In this document: in pieces, positions 33,215-42,146 of the stretch
How the letters are laid out: the number at the start of each line of letters is the position of its first letter
How positions within the stretch are numbered: the first letter of the stretch is position 1
Assembly (NCBI GenBank): GCA_934433135.1
Contig: CAKRZO010000002.1
Location: forward strand, 291,123-355,122
Direction of reading: 5' to 3'
Origin: an uncultured Acetatifactor sp.
Lineage (GTDB): Bacteria; Bacillota; Clostridia; Lachnospirales; Lachnospiraceae
Length of the DNA stretch: 64,000 nucleotides
Position numbers and translations under genes: made by a program
The notes under the pieces: model-generated
The model's input: only the letters and a program-made list of their open reading frames with translations
What the model was told of the DNA's origin: nothing
Databases searched by the model: none

Positions 33215-35083
33215 ATGATTCTGGAAAAGATAGAGAAAGCAAATGATATCAAAAAAGTAAATAAGGCAGATTGGGACAGACTGGCGCAGGAAATCCGAAC
33301 TTTCTTAATTGAAAAGATCAGCATTACCGGGGGGCATCTGGGATCAAATCTGGGAGCTGTTGAACTGACAATGGCTCTGCATCTTGCATTGAACCTGCCG
33401 CAGGATAAAATTATCTGGGATGTAGGACACCAGTCTTACACCCACAAGCTTCTTACCGGACGAAAGGACGGATTTGATTGCCTGCGGCAGTTTCACGGTA
33501 TGAGCGGATTCCCCAAAAGAAAGGAAAGCAGCTGCGATGCTTTTGAGACAGGACACAGTTCCACCTCTATTTCGGCAGGGCTCGGTCTGGTAAAAGCAAG
33601 AGATATCCAGGGACAGAATTATGCGGTGGTTTCGGTAATCGGAGACGGTTCCTTAACTGGCGGAATGGCCTATGAAGCCATGAACAACGCCGCCAAACTG
33701 GAAAGTAATTTTATCATTATCCTGAATGATAACAACATGTCCATTTCCGAAAATGTAGGCGGCGTTTCCAAATATCTGAATAATATCCGGACAGCCACCG
33801 GTTATCTGGATTTTAAGGAAGGGATTTATAATGCTTTAAAAGGAACGCCAAGAGGAGAGAGCATGGTTGCAAGACTGCGCAGGGCCAAAAGCAGTTTTAA
33901 GCAGCTGGTGATTCCCGGAATGTTTTTTGAAGATATGGGGTTAACATATTTAGGACCGGTGGACGGTCATGATATCAGTGCTATGATTCAGGTCATTCAG
34001 GAAGCCAGAAGAGTAAAAGGTCCAGTTATTATTCATGCACAGACCCAAAAAGGGCGAGGTTATCTTCCGGCGCAGAAGCATCCGGCCAGATTTCACGGCG
34101 CCGAACCGTTTGATATTGCTACCGGTGTGCCCAAGCATCCGAGGACAACAGCAAGTTATACGGATGTGTTTTCCACTGTGATGTGCAAATTGGGAGCAAG
34201 AGATGAAAAAGTGGTGGCGATTACGGCTGCCATGCCGGATGGAACCGGATTAAAGCGATTCCGTAATTTGTATCCCAACCGTTTTTTTGATGTAGGAATT
34301 GCGGAAGAGCATGCGGTTACGTTTGCGGCCGGTCTGGCAGCAGGAGGTATGCATCCGGTTGTCGCGATTTATTCCTCCTTTCTGCAAAGAGCTTATGACC
34401 AGATTCTTCATGATGTGTGCCTTCAGAATCTGCCGGTGGTATTTGCCATTGACAGAGCCGGACTGGTGGGAAGCGATGGGGAAACGCATCAGGGAATTTT
34501 TGACTTCACGTATTTATCCGGAATCCCCAACATGCATGTCTGTGCACCGAAGAATAAATGGGAGCTTTCGGATATGCTGAAATTTGCGCTGGAGTTAAAG
34601 GCTCCGGTTGCCGTGCGCTATCCCAGGGGAGAAGCGTTCGCCGGTTTGGAAGAATTCCGGGAGCCTGTTATCTTAGGAAAAGCGGAATGGATTTACCGGG
34701 AAGAAGGGGTTGCTCTTTTTGCGGTAGGAAGCATGGTCAAGACGGCTCTTGAGGTAAGAAAGCTGCTTCAGGAAAAAGGGTATTCGGTAAGCTTAATCAA
34801 TGCGCGGTTCGTCAAACCCATTGATGAGGAAGCGGTGGCAGAGGCTGCCGGAAAGCATACCCTCATTGTTACAATGGAAGAGAATGTAGCCTGCGGCGGA
34901 TACGGCGAAAAAGTATTGGATTATATGAACCGGAGCGGCCTAAAGAGCCGTTTCTTAGGGATTTCGCTTCCTGATGCTTATATCGAACATGGCAATGTGG
35001 AACTTCTGAAAAAAGAAGTGGGCTTGGACACAGGCAGTATCGCAGAGAAGATTTTGGCGGAAGCAGAAAGGGTTAACGGTTAG
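33215..35083 (+). CDS. dxs: 1-deoxy-D-xylulose-5-phosphate synthase
   Basis: A 622-residue thiamine-diphosphate enzyme joining pyruvate and glyceraldehyde 3-phosphate, the first step of the DXP isoprenoid route. ThDP motif GDGSLTGGMAYEAMN ... NDNNMSI (about 150-190), catalytic Glu region GIAEEHAVTFAAG (about 365), transketolase C-domain from about 490. AAGGAG precedes the ATG. Confidence 0.97.
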   Translation: MILEKIEKANDIKKVNKADWDRLAQEIRTFLIEKISITGGHLGSNLGAVELTMALHLALNLPQDKIIWDVGHQSYTHKLLTGRKDGFDCLRQFHGMSGFPKRKESSCDAFETGHSSTSISAGLGLVKARDIQGQNYAVVSVIGDGSLTGGMAYEAMNNAAKLESNFIIILNDNNMSISENVGGVSKYLNNIRTATGYLDFKEGIYNALKGTPRGESMVARLRRAKSSFKQLVIPGMFFEDMGLTYLGPVDGHDISAMIQVIQEARRVKGPVIIHAQTQKGRGYLPAQKHPARFHGAEPFDIATGVPKHPRTTASYTDVFSTVMCKLGARDEKVVAITAAMPDGTGLKRFRNLYPNRFFDVGIAEEHAVTFAAGLAAGGMHPVVAIYSSFLQRAYDQILHDVCLQNLPVVFAIDRAGLVGSDGETHQGIFDFTYLSGIPNMHVCAPKNKWELSDMLKFALELKAPVAVRYPRGEAFAGLEEFREPVILGKAEWIYREEGVALFAVGSMVKTALEVRKLLQEKGYSVSLINARFVKPIDEEAVAEAAGKHTLIVTMEENVACGGYGEKVLDYMNRSGLKSRFLGISLPDAYIEHGNVELLKKEVGLDTGSIAEKILAEAERVNG

Positions 35084-35084
35084 G

Positions 35085-35903
35085 ATGAAAGAAAGATTGG
35101 ATGTGATTCTGGTAAACGGCGGCTATGCGGCTTCCAGAGAAAAGGCCAAAGCCATTATTATGGCCGGCAAGGTATATGTAAACGGGCAGAAGGAAGATAA
35201 GGCCGGAAGCAGTTTCGATCCTTTGAAAATCCAACTGGAAGTAAAAGACAGCGGCTTAAAATACGTAAGCCGTGGCGGCCTGAAGCTGGAAAAGGCAATT
35301 CAGACCTGGAATCTTTCTTTTGAAGGAGAGATCTGCATGGACATCGGAGCGTCTACCGGCGGTTTTACCGATTGTATGTTGCAAAACGGTGCGCAGAAGG
35401 TTTACGCCGTGGATGTCGGGCACGGGCAGTTAGCCTGGAAGTTACGAAATGACGAACGTGTTATCTGTATGGAAAAAACCAACTTCCGATATGTAACCCC
35501 AAATGATATTGCAAATGTGCTGGATTTTGCCAGTGTGGATGTTTCTTTTATTTCCCTTACCAAGATTTTGATTCCCGCAAGAGATCTGTTAAAAGACGGA
35601 GGCCGGATGGTATGTCTGATTAAGCCGCAGTTTGAAGCCGGAAGAGATAAGGTCGGGAAAAAAGGCGTAGTAAAAGAGAAATCCGTGCATGCAGAGGTAA
35701 TTACGGCAGTAGAGGAATTCGCCCGAAGCATTGGCTTTGAGATTCTGGGGCTGGACTATTCGCCCATCAAAGGACCGGAAGGCAATATCGAGTATCTGAT
35801 CTACTTGCGAAAAGGCGGGGAGAATGCAGACTTTAAAAAAGAACGGATTACGGAAGTCGTGGAAGAAGCGCACAAAAGTCTGGACAAGAGCGAGGATTCG
35901 TAA
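35085..35903 (+). CDS. tlyA: TlyA-family rRNA 2'-O-methyltransferase/hemolysin A-like
   Basis: A 272-residue protein with an N-terminal S4 RNA-binding domain (RLDVILVNGGYAASREKAKA) and an FtsJ-type methyltransferase domain with SAM motif DIGASTGGFTDCML, DVSFISL and LIKPQFEAG. Starts 1 bp after dxs and shares its last base with nadK (TAATG). In Clostridia this gene sits in the dxs-nadK-argR-recN cluster. Confidence 0.92.
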   Translation: MKERLDVILVNGGYAASREKAKAIIMAGKVYVNGQKEDKAGSSFDPLKIQLEVKDSGLKYVSRGGLKLEKAIQTWNLSFEGEICMDIGASTGGFTDCMLQNGAQKVYAVDVGHGQLAWKLRNDERVICMEKTNFRYVTPNDIANVLDFASVDVSFISLTKILIPARDLLKDGGRMVCLIKPQFEAGRDKVGKKGVVKEKSVHAEVITAVEEFARSIGFEILGLDYSPIKGPEGNIEYLIYLRKGGENADFKKERITEVVEEAHKSLDKSEDS

Positions 35904-36766
35904 TGAAACAGGTTGTAATTTTTGTCAATCCGCATAAGGATAAAGGATTTGCCATAACCGGACAGATTAAAGAATATCTGCAGCAAAAAGGCATTGCCTG
36001 CAGCATTCTGGTCAGTGGAGAAAAGGGGACGGAAAATTTTCCGTCATCTGATTTTTTACAGGAGCCGGAAGTCGGAGCAGACTGTATGATTGTTCTGGGA
36101 GGAGATGGAACCATGCTCCAGGCGGCCTGGGAAGCAAAGGGAGCGGGAATCCCGTTAATCGGGGTGAATCTGGGCACGCTTGGCTATATGACGGAGGTGG
36201 AAATTTCCGGCTTACGAAAAGCATTGGATCAGCTTACGGAAGGAAGCTATAAAGTAGAAAGCAGAATGATGCTTCAGGGAAAGGTGCTTTTTTCAGACAG
36301 AACAAGGCAGGAGGATCTGGCATTAAATGATATTGTAATCGCCAGAAGCGGATCCATTCAGATTATGCAGTATCACATTTATGTAAACGGTCAGTTTTTA
36401 AATTCTTACCATGCGGACGGTGTGATCGTTACAACCCCAACCGGCTCTACCGGGTATAATCTTTCGGCAGGCGGACCTATTGTGCAGCCCACGGCAAAAC
36501 TGATTATGGTAACGCCGATCTGTCCCCATACCCTGAATCAGAGAAGCGTGATTTTTGCGCCGGAAGATGAAATTGAGATCGTAATTCCGAAAGGCAGAGA
36601 AGGAAAAGAGCAGACGGCGGAAGCCAGTTTTGACGGAAAAACGGCACTGCTTCTTCATACGGGAGACCGGATCCGGGTTACAAAGTCAGAGGAAACAACC
36701 AAGATTATCCGTTTGAATAAAATCAGCTTCCTGGATATTTTGCACCAGAAGTTGAGAGAAAATTAG
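35903..36766 (+). CDS. nadK: NAD kinase
   Basis: A 287-residue enzyme making NADP from NAD and ATP. Motifs: GGDGTMLQAA, VNLGTLGYMTE, LNDIVIARSG and the substrate loop TTPTGSTGYNLSAGGPI. Coupled to tlyA through an overlapping stop/start. Confidence 0.96.
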   Translation: MKQVVIFVNPHKDKGFAITGQIKEYLQQKGIACSILVSGEKGTENFPSSDFLQEPEVGADCMIVLGGDGTMLQAAWEAKGAGIPLIGVNLGTLGYMTEVEISGLRKALDQLTEGSYKVESRMMLQGKVLFSDRTRQEDLALNDIVIARSGSIQIMQYHIYVNGQFLNSYHADGVIVTTPTGSTGYNLSAGGPIVQPTAKLIMVTPICPHTLNQRSVIFAPEDEIEIVIPKGREGKEQTAEASFDGKTALLLHTGDRIRVTKSEETTKIIRLNKISFLDILHQKLREN

Positions 36767-36774
36767 AATCGAGG

Positions 36775-37236
36775 ATGAAGATGAAAAAGGACAGACATGA
36801 AAAGATCATGGAGCTGATTCGTACAAGGGATGTGGAAACGCAGGAAGAACTGGCTGCCTGTCTGCAGGATGCCGGATTTAAGGTGACGCAGGCGACGGTT
36901 TCCAGAGATATCCGGCAGATGCATCTTTCCAAGGTGCCGGCGGGCAACGGACGTCAGAAATATGCGGTGCTTTCTTCTCATCATGATCAGCATATGAACG
37001 ATAAGTATGTGCGGATTTTAAAGGATGGCTTCAGTTCCATGGATATGGCGCAGAACATTCTGGTGATCAAGACGGTATCGGGAATGGCTATGGCCGTGGC
37101 AGCCGCCGTAGATGCCATGAAGTTTCCGGAAGTTGTGGGATGTATTGCAGGGGATGACACGATCATGGTTGCGGTACGAACCGTGGAAGATACCAAGAAG
37201 CTTATGGATCGGATTCATACCATGATACAGAAATAG
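36775..37236 (+). CDS. argR: arginine repressor ArgR
   Basis: A 153-residue regulator: N-terminal winged helix with QATVSRDIRQMHLSKVP and C-terminal arginine-binding/hexamerisation domain ending in GCIAGDDTIMVAVR. Two Met codons open the gene (36775 and 36781). Usual place between nadK and recN. Confidence 0.95.
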   Translation: MKMKKDRHEKIMELIRTRDVETQEELAACLQDAGFKVTQATVSRDIRQMHLSKVPAGNGRQKYAVLSSHHDQHMNDKYVRILKDGFSSMDMAQNILVIKTVSGMAMAVAAAVDAMKFPEVVGCIAGDDTIMVAVRTVEDTKKLMDRIHTMIQK

Positions 37237-37266
37237 TCGGGAAATTGCAATGTATCCTTCACAGGA

Positions 37267-37316
37267 CAATTTGTTCCTGAGCGAAAACAAATTGCTTCCA
37301 TGATAGAATCGCTCGG
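37267..37316 (+). repeat. family B element, truncated copy upstream of recN
   Basis: Keeps hairpin 2 (CAATTTGTT/AACAAATTG, 37267-37275/37286-37294) with loop CTGAGCGA (37277-37284) and the tail TCGCTCGG (37309-37316) that pairs with it (8 pairs, one wobble). The leading palindrome and hairpins 3 and 4 are missing. It ends 14 bp before the recN ATG. Confidence 0.7.
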
Positions 37317-37330
37317 AAATGGGGAGGACA

Positions 37331-39046
37331 ATGTTACAAAGTTTACATGTAAAAAACCTGGCATTGATCCGGGAGACGGAAATTCAGTTTGGAGAAGGGC
37401 TGAATATCCTTACCGGAGAGACCGGAGCGGGGAAATCCATATTGATCGGGTCGATAAACCTTGCGCTCGGCGGGAAATTTGATAAGGATATGCTGCGCAA
37501 AGAAGCGGATTATGCTCTTGTGGAGCTTATTTTCCGATCCGCGGATTCCCTGGTGCAGGAAAAAATGCAGCAGCTGGATCTGGCTTCGGAAGAAGACGGA
37601 ACGATCATTATCAGCAGACGCATGCAGCCCGGACGGAGTGTTTTACGGATTAACGGGGAAACCGTAACCGCCAGACAGGTGAAAGAACTGGCAGAGCTTC
37701 TGATCGATATTCACGGTCAGCATGAACATCAGTCTCTGCTGCATAAAAAGAAACATATGGAAATTCTGGATGCTTTCTGCGGGGAGGAAATTACCGATCT
37801 TTTGACAGAGACAGAAAGACTTTATAAAGAAAGCCGCAGGATTGCACAGTTGCTGCAGGATGAAGCACTGGATGAGGAAGCCAAGAGAAGGCAGCAGGCT
37901 CTGGCGCAGTTTGAAAGTGAGGAAATTGCCGCAGCCGGGCTTCATGAAGGAGAGGATGAAGAGCTGGAGCAGCGTTATAAAAAAATGCTCAACAGCCGTA
38001 AAATCACGGAAAATCTGGCGGAAAGTTATCAGTATACCTCCATGGACTCGCAGGAAGGGGCGGCCGGTGCGCTTTCACGGGCATTAAAAAATCTGGGCAG
38101 CATTACGGCATATGATCCGGAGCTTGAGAAGCTGGAGACACAGCTTTTGGAAATTGACGGTCTGTTAGCGGACTATAACAGAGATGTAGCGGAATATCTG
38201 GAAGATTGTGAATTTGATGAAGAAGATTATAGGCAGACGGAGGAGCGTCTGAATCAGATCAACCATCTGAAGGGAAAATACGGAAGAACCATTGAAGACA
38301 TTCTGGATTATGAAAAAAAAGCGAGGCAGCAGCTTAAAAAACTGGAAGATTACGATGATTATATGGAAGGGCTGAAGAAGGATCTTCAGAAAACGCAGGA
38401 GAAGCTTTCTGAAGTTTGCGAAAAGCTTTCCGGGGTGCGTAAAAAGCACGCGGCGGATCTTACGGTTTTATTGGAAGAAGCGTTGATTCACTTGAATTTC
38501 CTTTCCGTGGAATTTGAAATCGCGGTAAGACCCGGACAAGCCGTTTCGCCTTCCGGATGGGATGAGGTGGAATTCTTGATTTCGACCAATCCGGGAGAAA
38601 GCTTAAAACCTCTCGGACAGGTAGCCAGCGGAGGAGAACTGTCCAGAATTATGCTGGCAATCAAAACCGTGCTTGCACATAAGGATGCCATCGATACTTT
38701 GATTTTTGATGAAATTGATACCGGTATCAGCGGAAGAACCGCATGGCGCGTTTCCGAACAGCTTCATTATGCCTCCCAGGCGCATCAGGTCATCTGTATT
38801 ACCCATCTGCCCCAGATTGCCGCGATGGCGGATAAGCATTTTGTAATTGAAAAAAGCAGTGCGGAGGGGACGACCGTAACGCAGATTCATGAGACCGGAG
38901 ACGAGGAGAGTCTTAAGGAACTGGCCAGACTGTTAGGAAGCGATGAGCTTACGCAGGCTGCGCTGATCAATGCCGGAGAGATGCGCTCTCAGGCGGAGCA
39001 CTACAAACAAAGAACGGGAAGTCGATTACCCTGTGAGGAATCTTGA
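37331..39046 (+). CDS. recN: DNA repair protein RecN
   Basis: A 571-residue SMC-like ATPase acting at double-strand breaks. Walker A GETGAGKSI near the start, long coiled coils (about 150-360), signature SGGELSRIMLAIK and Walker B DTLIFDEIDTGISG. An ATG at 37319 is in frame, but the ATG at 37331 follows GGGGAGGACA and gives the canonical start MLQSLHVKNLALI. The stop falls in the first unit of a 12-bp tandem repeat. Confidence 0.95.
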   Translation: MLQSLHVKNLALIRETEIQFGEGLNILTGETGAGKSILIGSINLALGGKFDKDMLRKEADYALVELIFRSADSLVQEKMQQLDLASEEDGTIIISRRMQPGRSVLRINGETVTARQVKELAELLIDIHGQHEHQSLLHKKKHMEILDAFCGEEITDLLTETERLYKESRRIAQLLQDEALDEEAKRRQQALAQFESEEIAAAGLHEGEDEELEQRYKKMLNSRKITENLAESYQYTSMDSQEGAAGALSRALKNLGSITAYDPELEKLETQLLEIDGLLADYNRDVAEYLEDCEFDEEDYRQTEERLNQINHLKGKYGRTIEDILDYEKKARQQLKKLEDYDDYMEGLKKDLQKTQEKLSEVCEKLSGVRKKHAADLTVLLEEALIHLNFLSVEFEIAVRPGQAVSPSGWDEVEFLISTNPGESLKPLGQVASGGELSRIMLAIKTVLAHKDAIDTLIFDEIDTGISGRTAWRVSEQLHYASQAHQVICITHLPQIAAMADKHFVIEKSSAEGTTVTQIHETGDEESLKELARLLGSDELTQAALINAGEMRSQAEHYKQRTGSRLPCEES

Positions 39047-39092
39047 TAGAAATTCTAATAGGAATTTTGATGGGAATTCTGATAGGAATCCC
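39045..39092. repeat. 12-bp tandem repeat, four units, at the recN stop
   Basis: Four consecutive units: GATAGAAATTCT, AATAGGAATTTT, GATGGGAATTCT, GATAGGAATCCC. The first overlaps the recN TGA stop (39044-39046). Confidence 0.8.
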
Positions 39093-39151
39093 TACAGGGA
39101 GCATACCATACGGAGGAAGAATAGATTTAGATTTTGCGGAATAGAGAATAA

Positions 39152-39615
39152 ATGATGAAAAAAACAAAGACAGGAAGCAGAAGAATTCTTTCTTTTCTGC
39201 TTGCAGTGGCTTTTATACTTTTACAGACGGCATGTGCGGGATATGTTCCGGAAGAGTCCCAGCAAGACAGCGGATATGAAAGCTTTGCGGAAACTTTTGC
39301 GGAAACTGCAGAAAGCAGTACCGCAGCACAGTCGGAGTCTTTCGAAGCGGTAGGATCTTCAAATGCCGGAGAATGCAGGAGAGGGAGGCTGCCCATGCTT
39401 ACCTTGCAAAAAGGCTGCACTTTCCCGCTTATTACGGAAAAAATCTGGATGCCCTGTATGATCTGCTGACCGACAGGGGGACAGAAGCCGAAAAACTTCG
39501 GATTGTGCTGGAACATGCACAGTCATGGGAAGAACAAAGCGCTTATTGCCAAAAAATTCTTAAAGTTTTTGAAGAAGCGGCAAAAGATTGCGGCTTTAGG
39601 CTGTTTTTCTTTTAA
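39152..39615 (+). pseudogene. remnant of a secreted ribonuclease-barstar pair fused by deletion
   Basis: The 5' part (39152 to about 39366) encodes a lipoprotein signal peptide (lipobox LQTAC) and a Ser/Glu-rich linker typical of the start of barnase-like secreted nucleases. From about 39367, in another frame, the sequence is the bulk of barstar: RRMQEREAAHAYL, then LHFPAYYGKNLDALYDLL and the end GFRLFFF, lacking only the first strand. The catalytic nuclease domain and the start of barstar are missing, and the joint is out of frame (the first frame stops at 39469). Best read as a deletion that fused neighbouring nuclease and inhibitor genes. An alternative is translation of the truncated 80-residue barstar from the ATG at 39373. 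Confidence 0.65.
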
Positions 39616-39621
39616 CATACC

Positions 39622-39722
39622 GTAACCGTTCAGTCGCGCCATTCACAAAGCTTTTCGCATGCTTCGCAGCTGCTTGCTGCGGCTGTAAGCCGCAAATTTC
39701 ATATGATTGGCTGAAATGTTAC
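39622..39722. mobile_element. family A MITE, 101-bp diverged copy with target-site duplication
   Basis: Ends GTAACCGTTCAGTC (39622-39635) and GGCTGAAATGTTAC (39709-39722) match as inverted repeats at 11 of 14 positions. Flanks AACATACC (39614-39621) and AAGATACC (39723-39730) agree at 7 of 8. Internal hairpin TGCGGC-TGTAA-GCCGCA (39678-39694) has the same pentaloop as the copy at 8184 but a different stem. Confidence 0.7.
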
Positions 39723-39743
39723 AAGATACCGGTTATGAAATGC

Positions 39744-39793
39744 AAAAAAACGTACATACTACTAAAGTAGAGAAGTAGTATGTACGTTTTTTT
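39744..39793. terminator. perfect 20-bp inverted repeat with A/T runs, immediately before spoIVB
   Basis: Arms 39744-39763 and 39774-39793 are exact complements (core CGTACATACTACT), with seven A on one side and seven T on the other: a classic bidirectional intrinsic terminator, here only 14 bp from the spoIVB start codon. The upstream arm also contains CATACTA (39755-39761), the -10 consensus for sigma-F/sigma-G, which would start transcription in the hairpin loop. Confidence 0.65.
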
Positions 39794-39807
39794 GATGGAG
39801 ACCGGAA

Positions 39808-41151
39808 ATGGACGAAGAAATAAAAGAAAGATCAAAACAGGAAATCGATTTTTTCCTTCAGGAATGGAGAGACAGAAGAGAAATCAGAAACAGAAGGAAA
39901 CGTTACCGGTTAACACTTTGCCTTCTGATTTTTCTTTCCGTTTTTGCACTTGCAGGGATGGAATATTATCGGATCCGCCAGAGTATTCCATCGGTGATCA
40001 GGATCTGTGCGGGAAAGGAACAGACCTTTGACCTTGGAATTCCGGCCAAGGGTACGATTGTCAGCGTGGCAGGGAGAAATGTTTCGAATATTCCCAAAGA
40101 ACAGATTACCGTTGATTTCGGGAAAAAAGTTACCCTAAAGGCGGAAAATCTGGAAAATTACTTTCTGAAAGTAAACCTGTTCGGCTTTTTTCCTCTGAAG
40201 AAAGTCGATATTCAGGTCATTCAGGATCAGGAACTGATTCCGGTGGGCGTACCGATCGGCGTCTATGTGAAAACGGACGGCGTTCTGGTAATCGGAACCG
40301 GAGAATTTCAGGGAGAAGGCGGGGTGACTTATTCTCCGGCGAAATATATTTTGAAGTCCGGCGATTATATTCAGAAAGTAAACGGCACCGCTGTAAGTAC
40401 GAAAAAAGAACTGATACAATATATCGAAGCAAACGGCCGCAAAAAAATGACCCTTACCGTAAAACGGGAGGAGGAGCAGCTGGAATTGGAAGTTACACCG
40501 GAAAGAAACGAAGAAGGCCTTTGCAAACTGGGAATCTGGATCCGCGATAATGCACAGGGCGTCGGGACGATGACTTATATGGATGAAAACGGCAATTTCG
40601 GTGCACTTGGCCACGGAATCAATGACGTGGATACCAGTACTCTGATGAATACCAACGACGGAACCCTGTACCGGACGGAGATTGTTTCGATCAAAAAAGG
40701 ACGATCCGGGGAACCGGGAGAGATGACCGGAATGATTATATATACCCCGGACCGTATCTTAGGGGATATTACGTCCAACAGTGAGAAAGGAATTTTCGGA
40801 ACCTGCAATGAAAAAGCCATCGGACTAACTGATGAAGAGCCCATTCCCATCGGGCTTAAAACCGAAATTGAAAAAGGCCCAGCCCAGATCCTCTGTGCAG
40901 TCAACGGCACCCCTGCTTATTATGATGTGGAAATTACAGCCGTCCACATGAACCAGGACAATATTAACCGAGGAATTGAACTCAAAGTCACGGACAAACA
41001 ACTCCTCAAACTCACCGGTGGCATTGTCCAGGGCATGAGCGGCAGTCCCATCGTTCAAAACGAAAAACTCATCGGCGCCGTCACCCACGTCTTCGTCAAC
41101 GACCCCGCCAAAGGCTACGGAATATTTATTGAAAACATGCTTTCGCATTGA
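39808..41151 (+). CDS. spoIVB: SpoIVB signalling serine peptidase
   Basis: A 447-residue forespore-secreted S55 protease that triggers sigma-K processing (or its equivalent) in sporulation. N-terminal membrane anchor (RLTLCLLIFLSVFALAGM), PDZ domain (about 130-225, with GDYIQKVNGTAV), catalytic His in GALGHGINDVDT and catalytic Ser in VQGMSGSPIVQ. GGAG precedes the ATG. It normally lies between recN and spo0A; here an accessory patch follows and spo0A is absent. Confidence 0.95.
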   Translation: MDEEIKERSKQEIDFFLQEWRDRREIRNRRKRYRLTLCLLIFLSVFALAGMEYYRIRQSIPSVIRICAGKEQTFDLGIPAKGTIVSVAGRNVSNIPKEQITVDFGKKVTLKAENLENYFLKVNLFGFFPLKKVDIQVIQDQELIPVGVPIGVYVKTDGVLVIGTGEFQGEGGVTYSPAKYILKSGDYIQKVNGTAVSTKKELIQYIEANGRKKMTLTVKREEEQLELEVTPERNEEGLCKLGIWIRDNAQGVGTMTYMDENGNFGALGHGINDVDTSTLMNTNDGTLYRTEIVSIKKGRSGEPGEMTGMIIYTPDRILGDITSNSEKGIFGTCNEKAIGLTDEEPIPIGLKTEIEKGPAQILCAVNGTPAYYDVEITAVHMNQDNINRGIELKVTDKQLLKLTGGIVQGMSGSPIVQNEKLIGAVTHVFVNDPAKGYGIFIENMLSH

Positions 41152-41158
41152 GCCGGGC

Positions 41159-41277
41159 AGAAGGAAACGAAAAGCCACCTGTGCAAGCTTGCTTGCAGAC
41201 AGGTGGCTTTTCGTTTCCTTCTATTGGGCGATAGCCCTGCAACCAGTAATTTGTCGTAGACAAATTACTGGTTGCAG
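41159..41277. repeat. two long perfect hairpins after spoIVB
   Basis: First: perfect 24-bp arms 41159-41182 and 41199-41222 (ending GCCACCTGT/ACAGGTGGC) around a 16-base loop that itself contains GCAAGCTTGC. Second: perfect 19-bp arms 41237-41255 and 41259-41277 with a 3-base loop. The first can terminate spoIVB; two such perfect structures in tandem are more than a terminator needs. Confidence 0.75.
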
Positions 41278-41308
41278 TCCGGCGTAGCCTCATGTACATA
41301 TTTTTTTG

Positions 41309-41336
41309 TTGTAAAATAAAGGTATTCTGGTATAAT
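41309..41336 (+). promoter_or_regulatory. promoter for the DUF3791-DUF3990-DUF3791 operon
   Basis: TTGTAA (41309-41314), 16-bp spacer, TATAAT (41331-41336), about 100 bp before the first start codon. Confidence 0.5.
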
Positions 41337-41439
41337 AAAAAGTAGTAATGACGCATCAAGCATTGTGCTTTTGAGGACAATAAAGAAAAATTAAGTGAAA
41401 CTCGGAAAAAGATTACATAAAGAATCTTATAAGGGGATT

Positions 41440-41679
41440 ATGATGAAGGATGAAAAAATCAAAAATTCCAATGAGTTGGAGTTCGCTGTGTTTTGCATTG
41501 AAAATGTAGCAGCAAAACTGGGTGTGGATGCGGAGCGTGTCTATCAGGCATTTACCGAAAAGAGCAATATTCTGAACGGCTATATTGTGCCGGAATATGA
41601 AGTGCTGCATACCCAGAGCCGGGAATATATCGTTGCTGACCTCCTTGATGTGATGAAAGAGAGAGGGGTGGAAGTATGA
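41440..41679 (+). CDS. DUF3791-type small protein (first antitoxin-like partner)
   Basis: A 79-residue, mostly helical protein with the DUF3791 pattern EFAVFCIENVAAKLG, then EYEVLHTQSREYIVADLLDVMKE. Function not established. The frame opens at 41395, but the ATG at 41440 has AAGGGG seven bases upstream and matches the family start. It overlaps the DUF3990 gene by 4 bp (ATGA), a sign of translational coupling seen in toxin-antitoxin pairs. Confidence 0.75.
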   Translation: MMKDEKIKNSNELEFAVFCIENVAAKLGVDAERVYQAFTEKSNILNGYIVPEYEVLHTQSREYIVADLLDVMKERGVEV

Positions 41680-42146
41680 TTCTCTATCATGGTTCTTTCT
41701 TAGAGATTGCTAAGCCAGATTTAGTTCATTCTCGTCCTGAGGTAGATTTCGGGCGTGGCTTTTATGTCACACTGCTCTATGAACAGGCTGCGAAGTGGTG
41801 CGGCAAGTTCAAACGCCGTGGGAAAGATGGTATTATCTCCCGGTATGAATATGATGAAAGCAGGGAAGTTGAATTAAAGACATTGAAATTTGCAGCTTAT
41901 TCCGAAGAATGGTTAGATTTCATACTGAACTGCCGCAGAGGAAAGGATTCAACAGACTATGACCTTGTTGCAGGTGGCATTGCCAATGATAAGGTATTCA
42001 ATACCGTGGAGTTGTTTTTTGATGGACTGATTGATAAAAAGGAAGCTATCAACCGCCTGCGTTATGAAAAGCCGAACCTGCAAATATGTTTCCGCACAGA
42101 GAAAGCATTGTCTCTGTTGCATTTTGAAGGGAGTGAAACACTATGA
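41676..42146 (+). CDS. DUF3990 protein, ADP-ribosyltransferase-fold, toxin candidate
   Basis: A 156-residue protein with the DUF3990 landmarks: LYHGSFLEI at the start, DFGRGFYVTLLYEQAAKW, then DYDLVAGGIANDKVF and the end NLQICFRTEKALSLL. DUF3990 is grouped with the ADP-ribosyltransferase superfamily; the His in YHGS, the aromatic GFYVT segment and the late Gln are candidate NAD-site residues (inference). It is sandwiched with 4-bp overlaps between two DUF3791-type genes, so an ART toxin with two small partners is the simplest reading. No secretion signal. Confidence 0.8.
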   Translation: MILYHGSFLEIAKPDLVHSRPEVDFGRGFYVTLLYEQAAKWCGKFKRRGKDGIISRYEYDESREVELKTLKFAAYSEEWLDFILNCRRGKDSTDYDLVAGGIANDKVFNTVELFFDGLIDKKEAINRLRYEKPNLQICFRTEKALSLLHFEGSETL

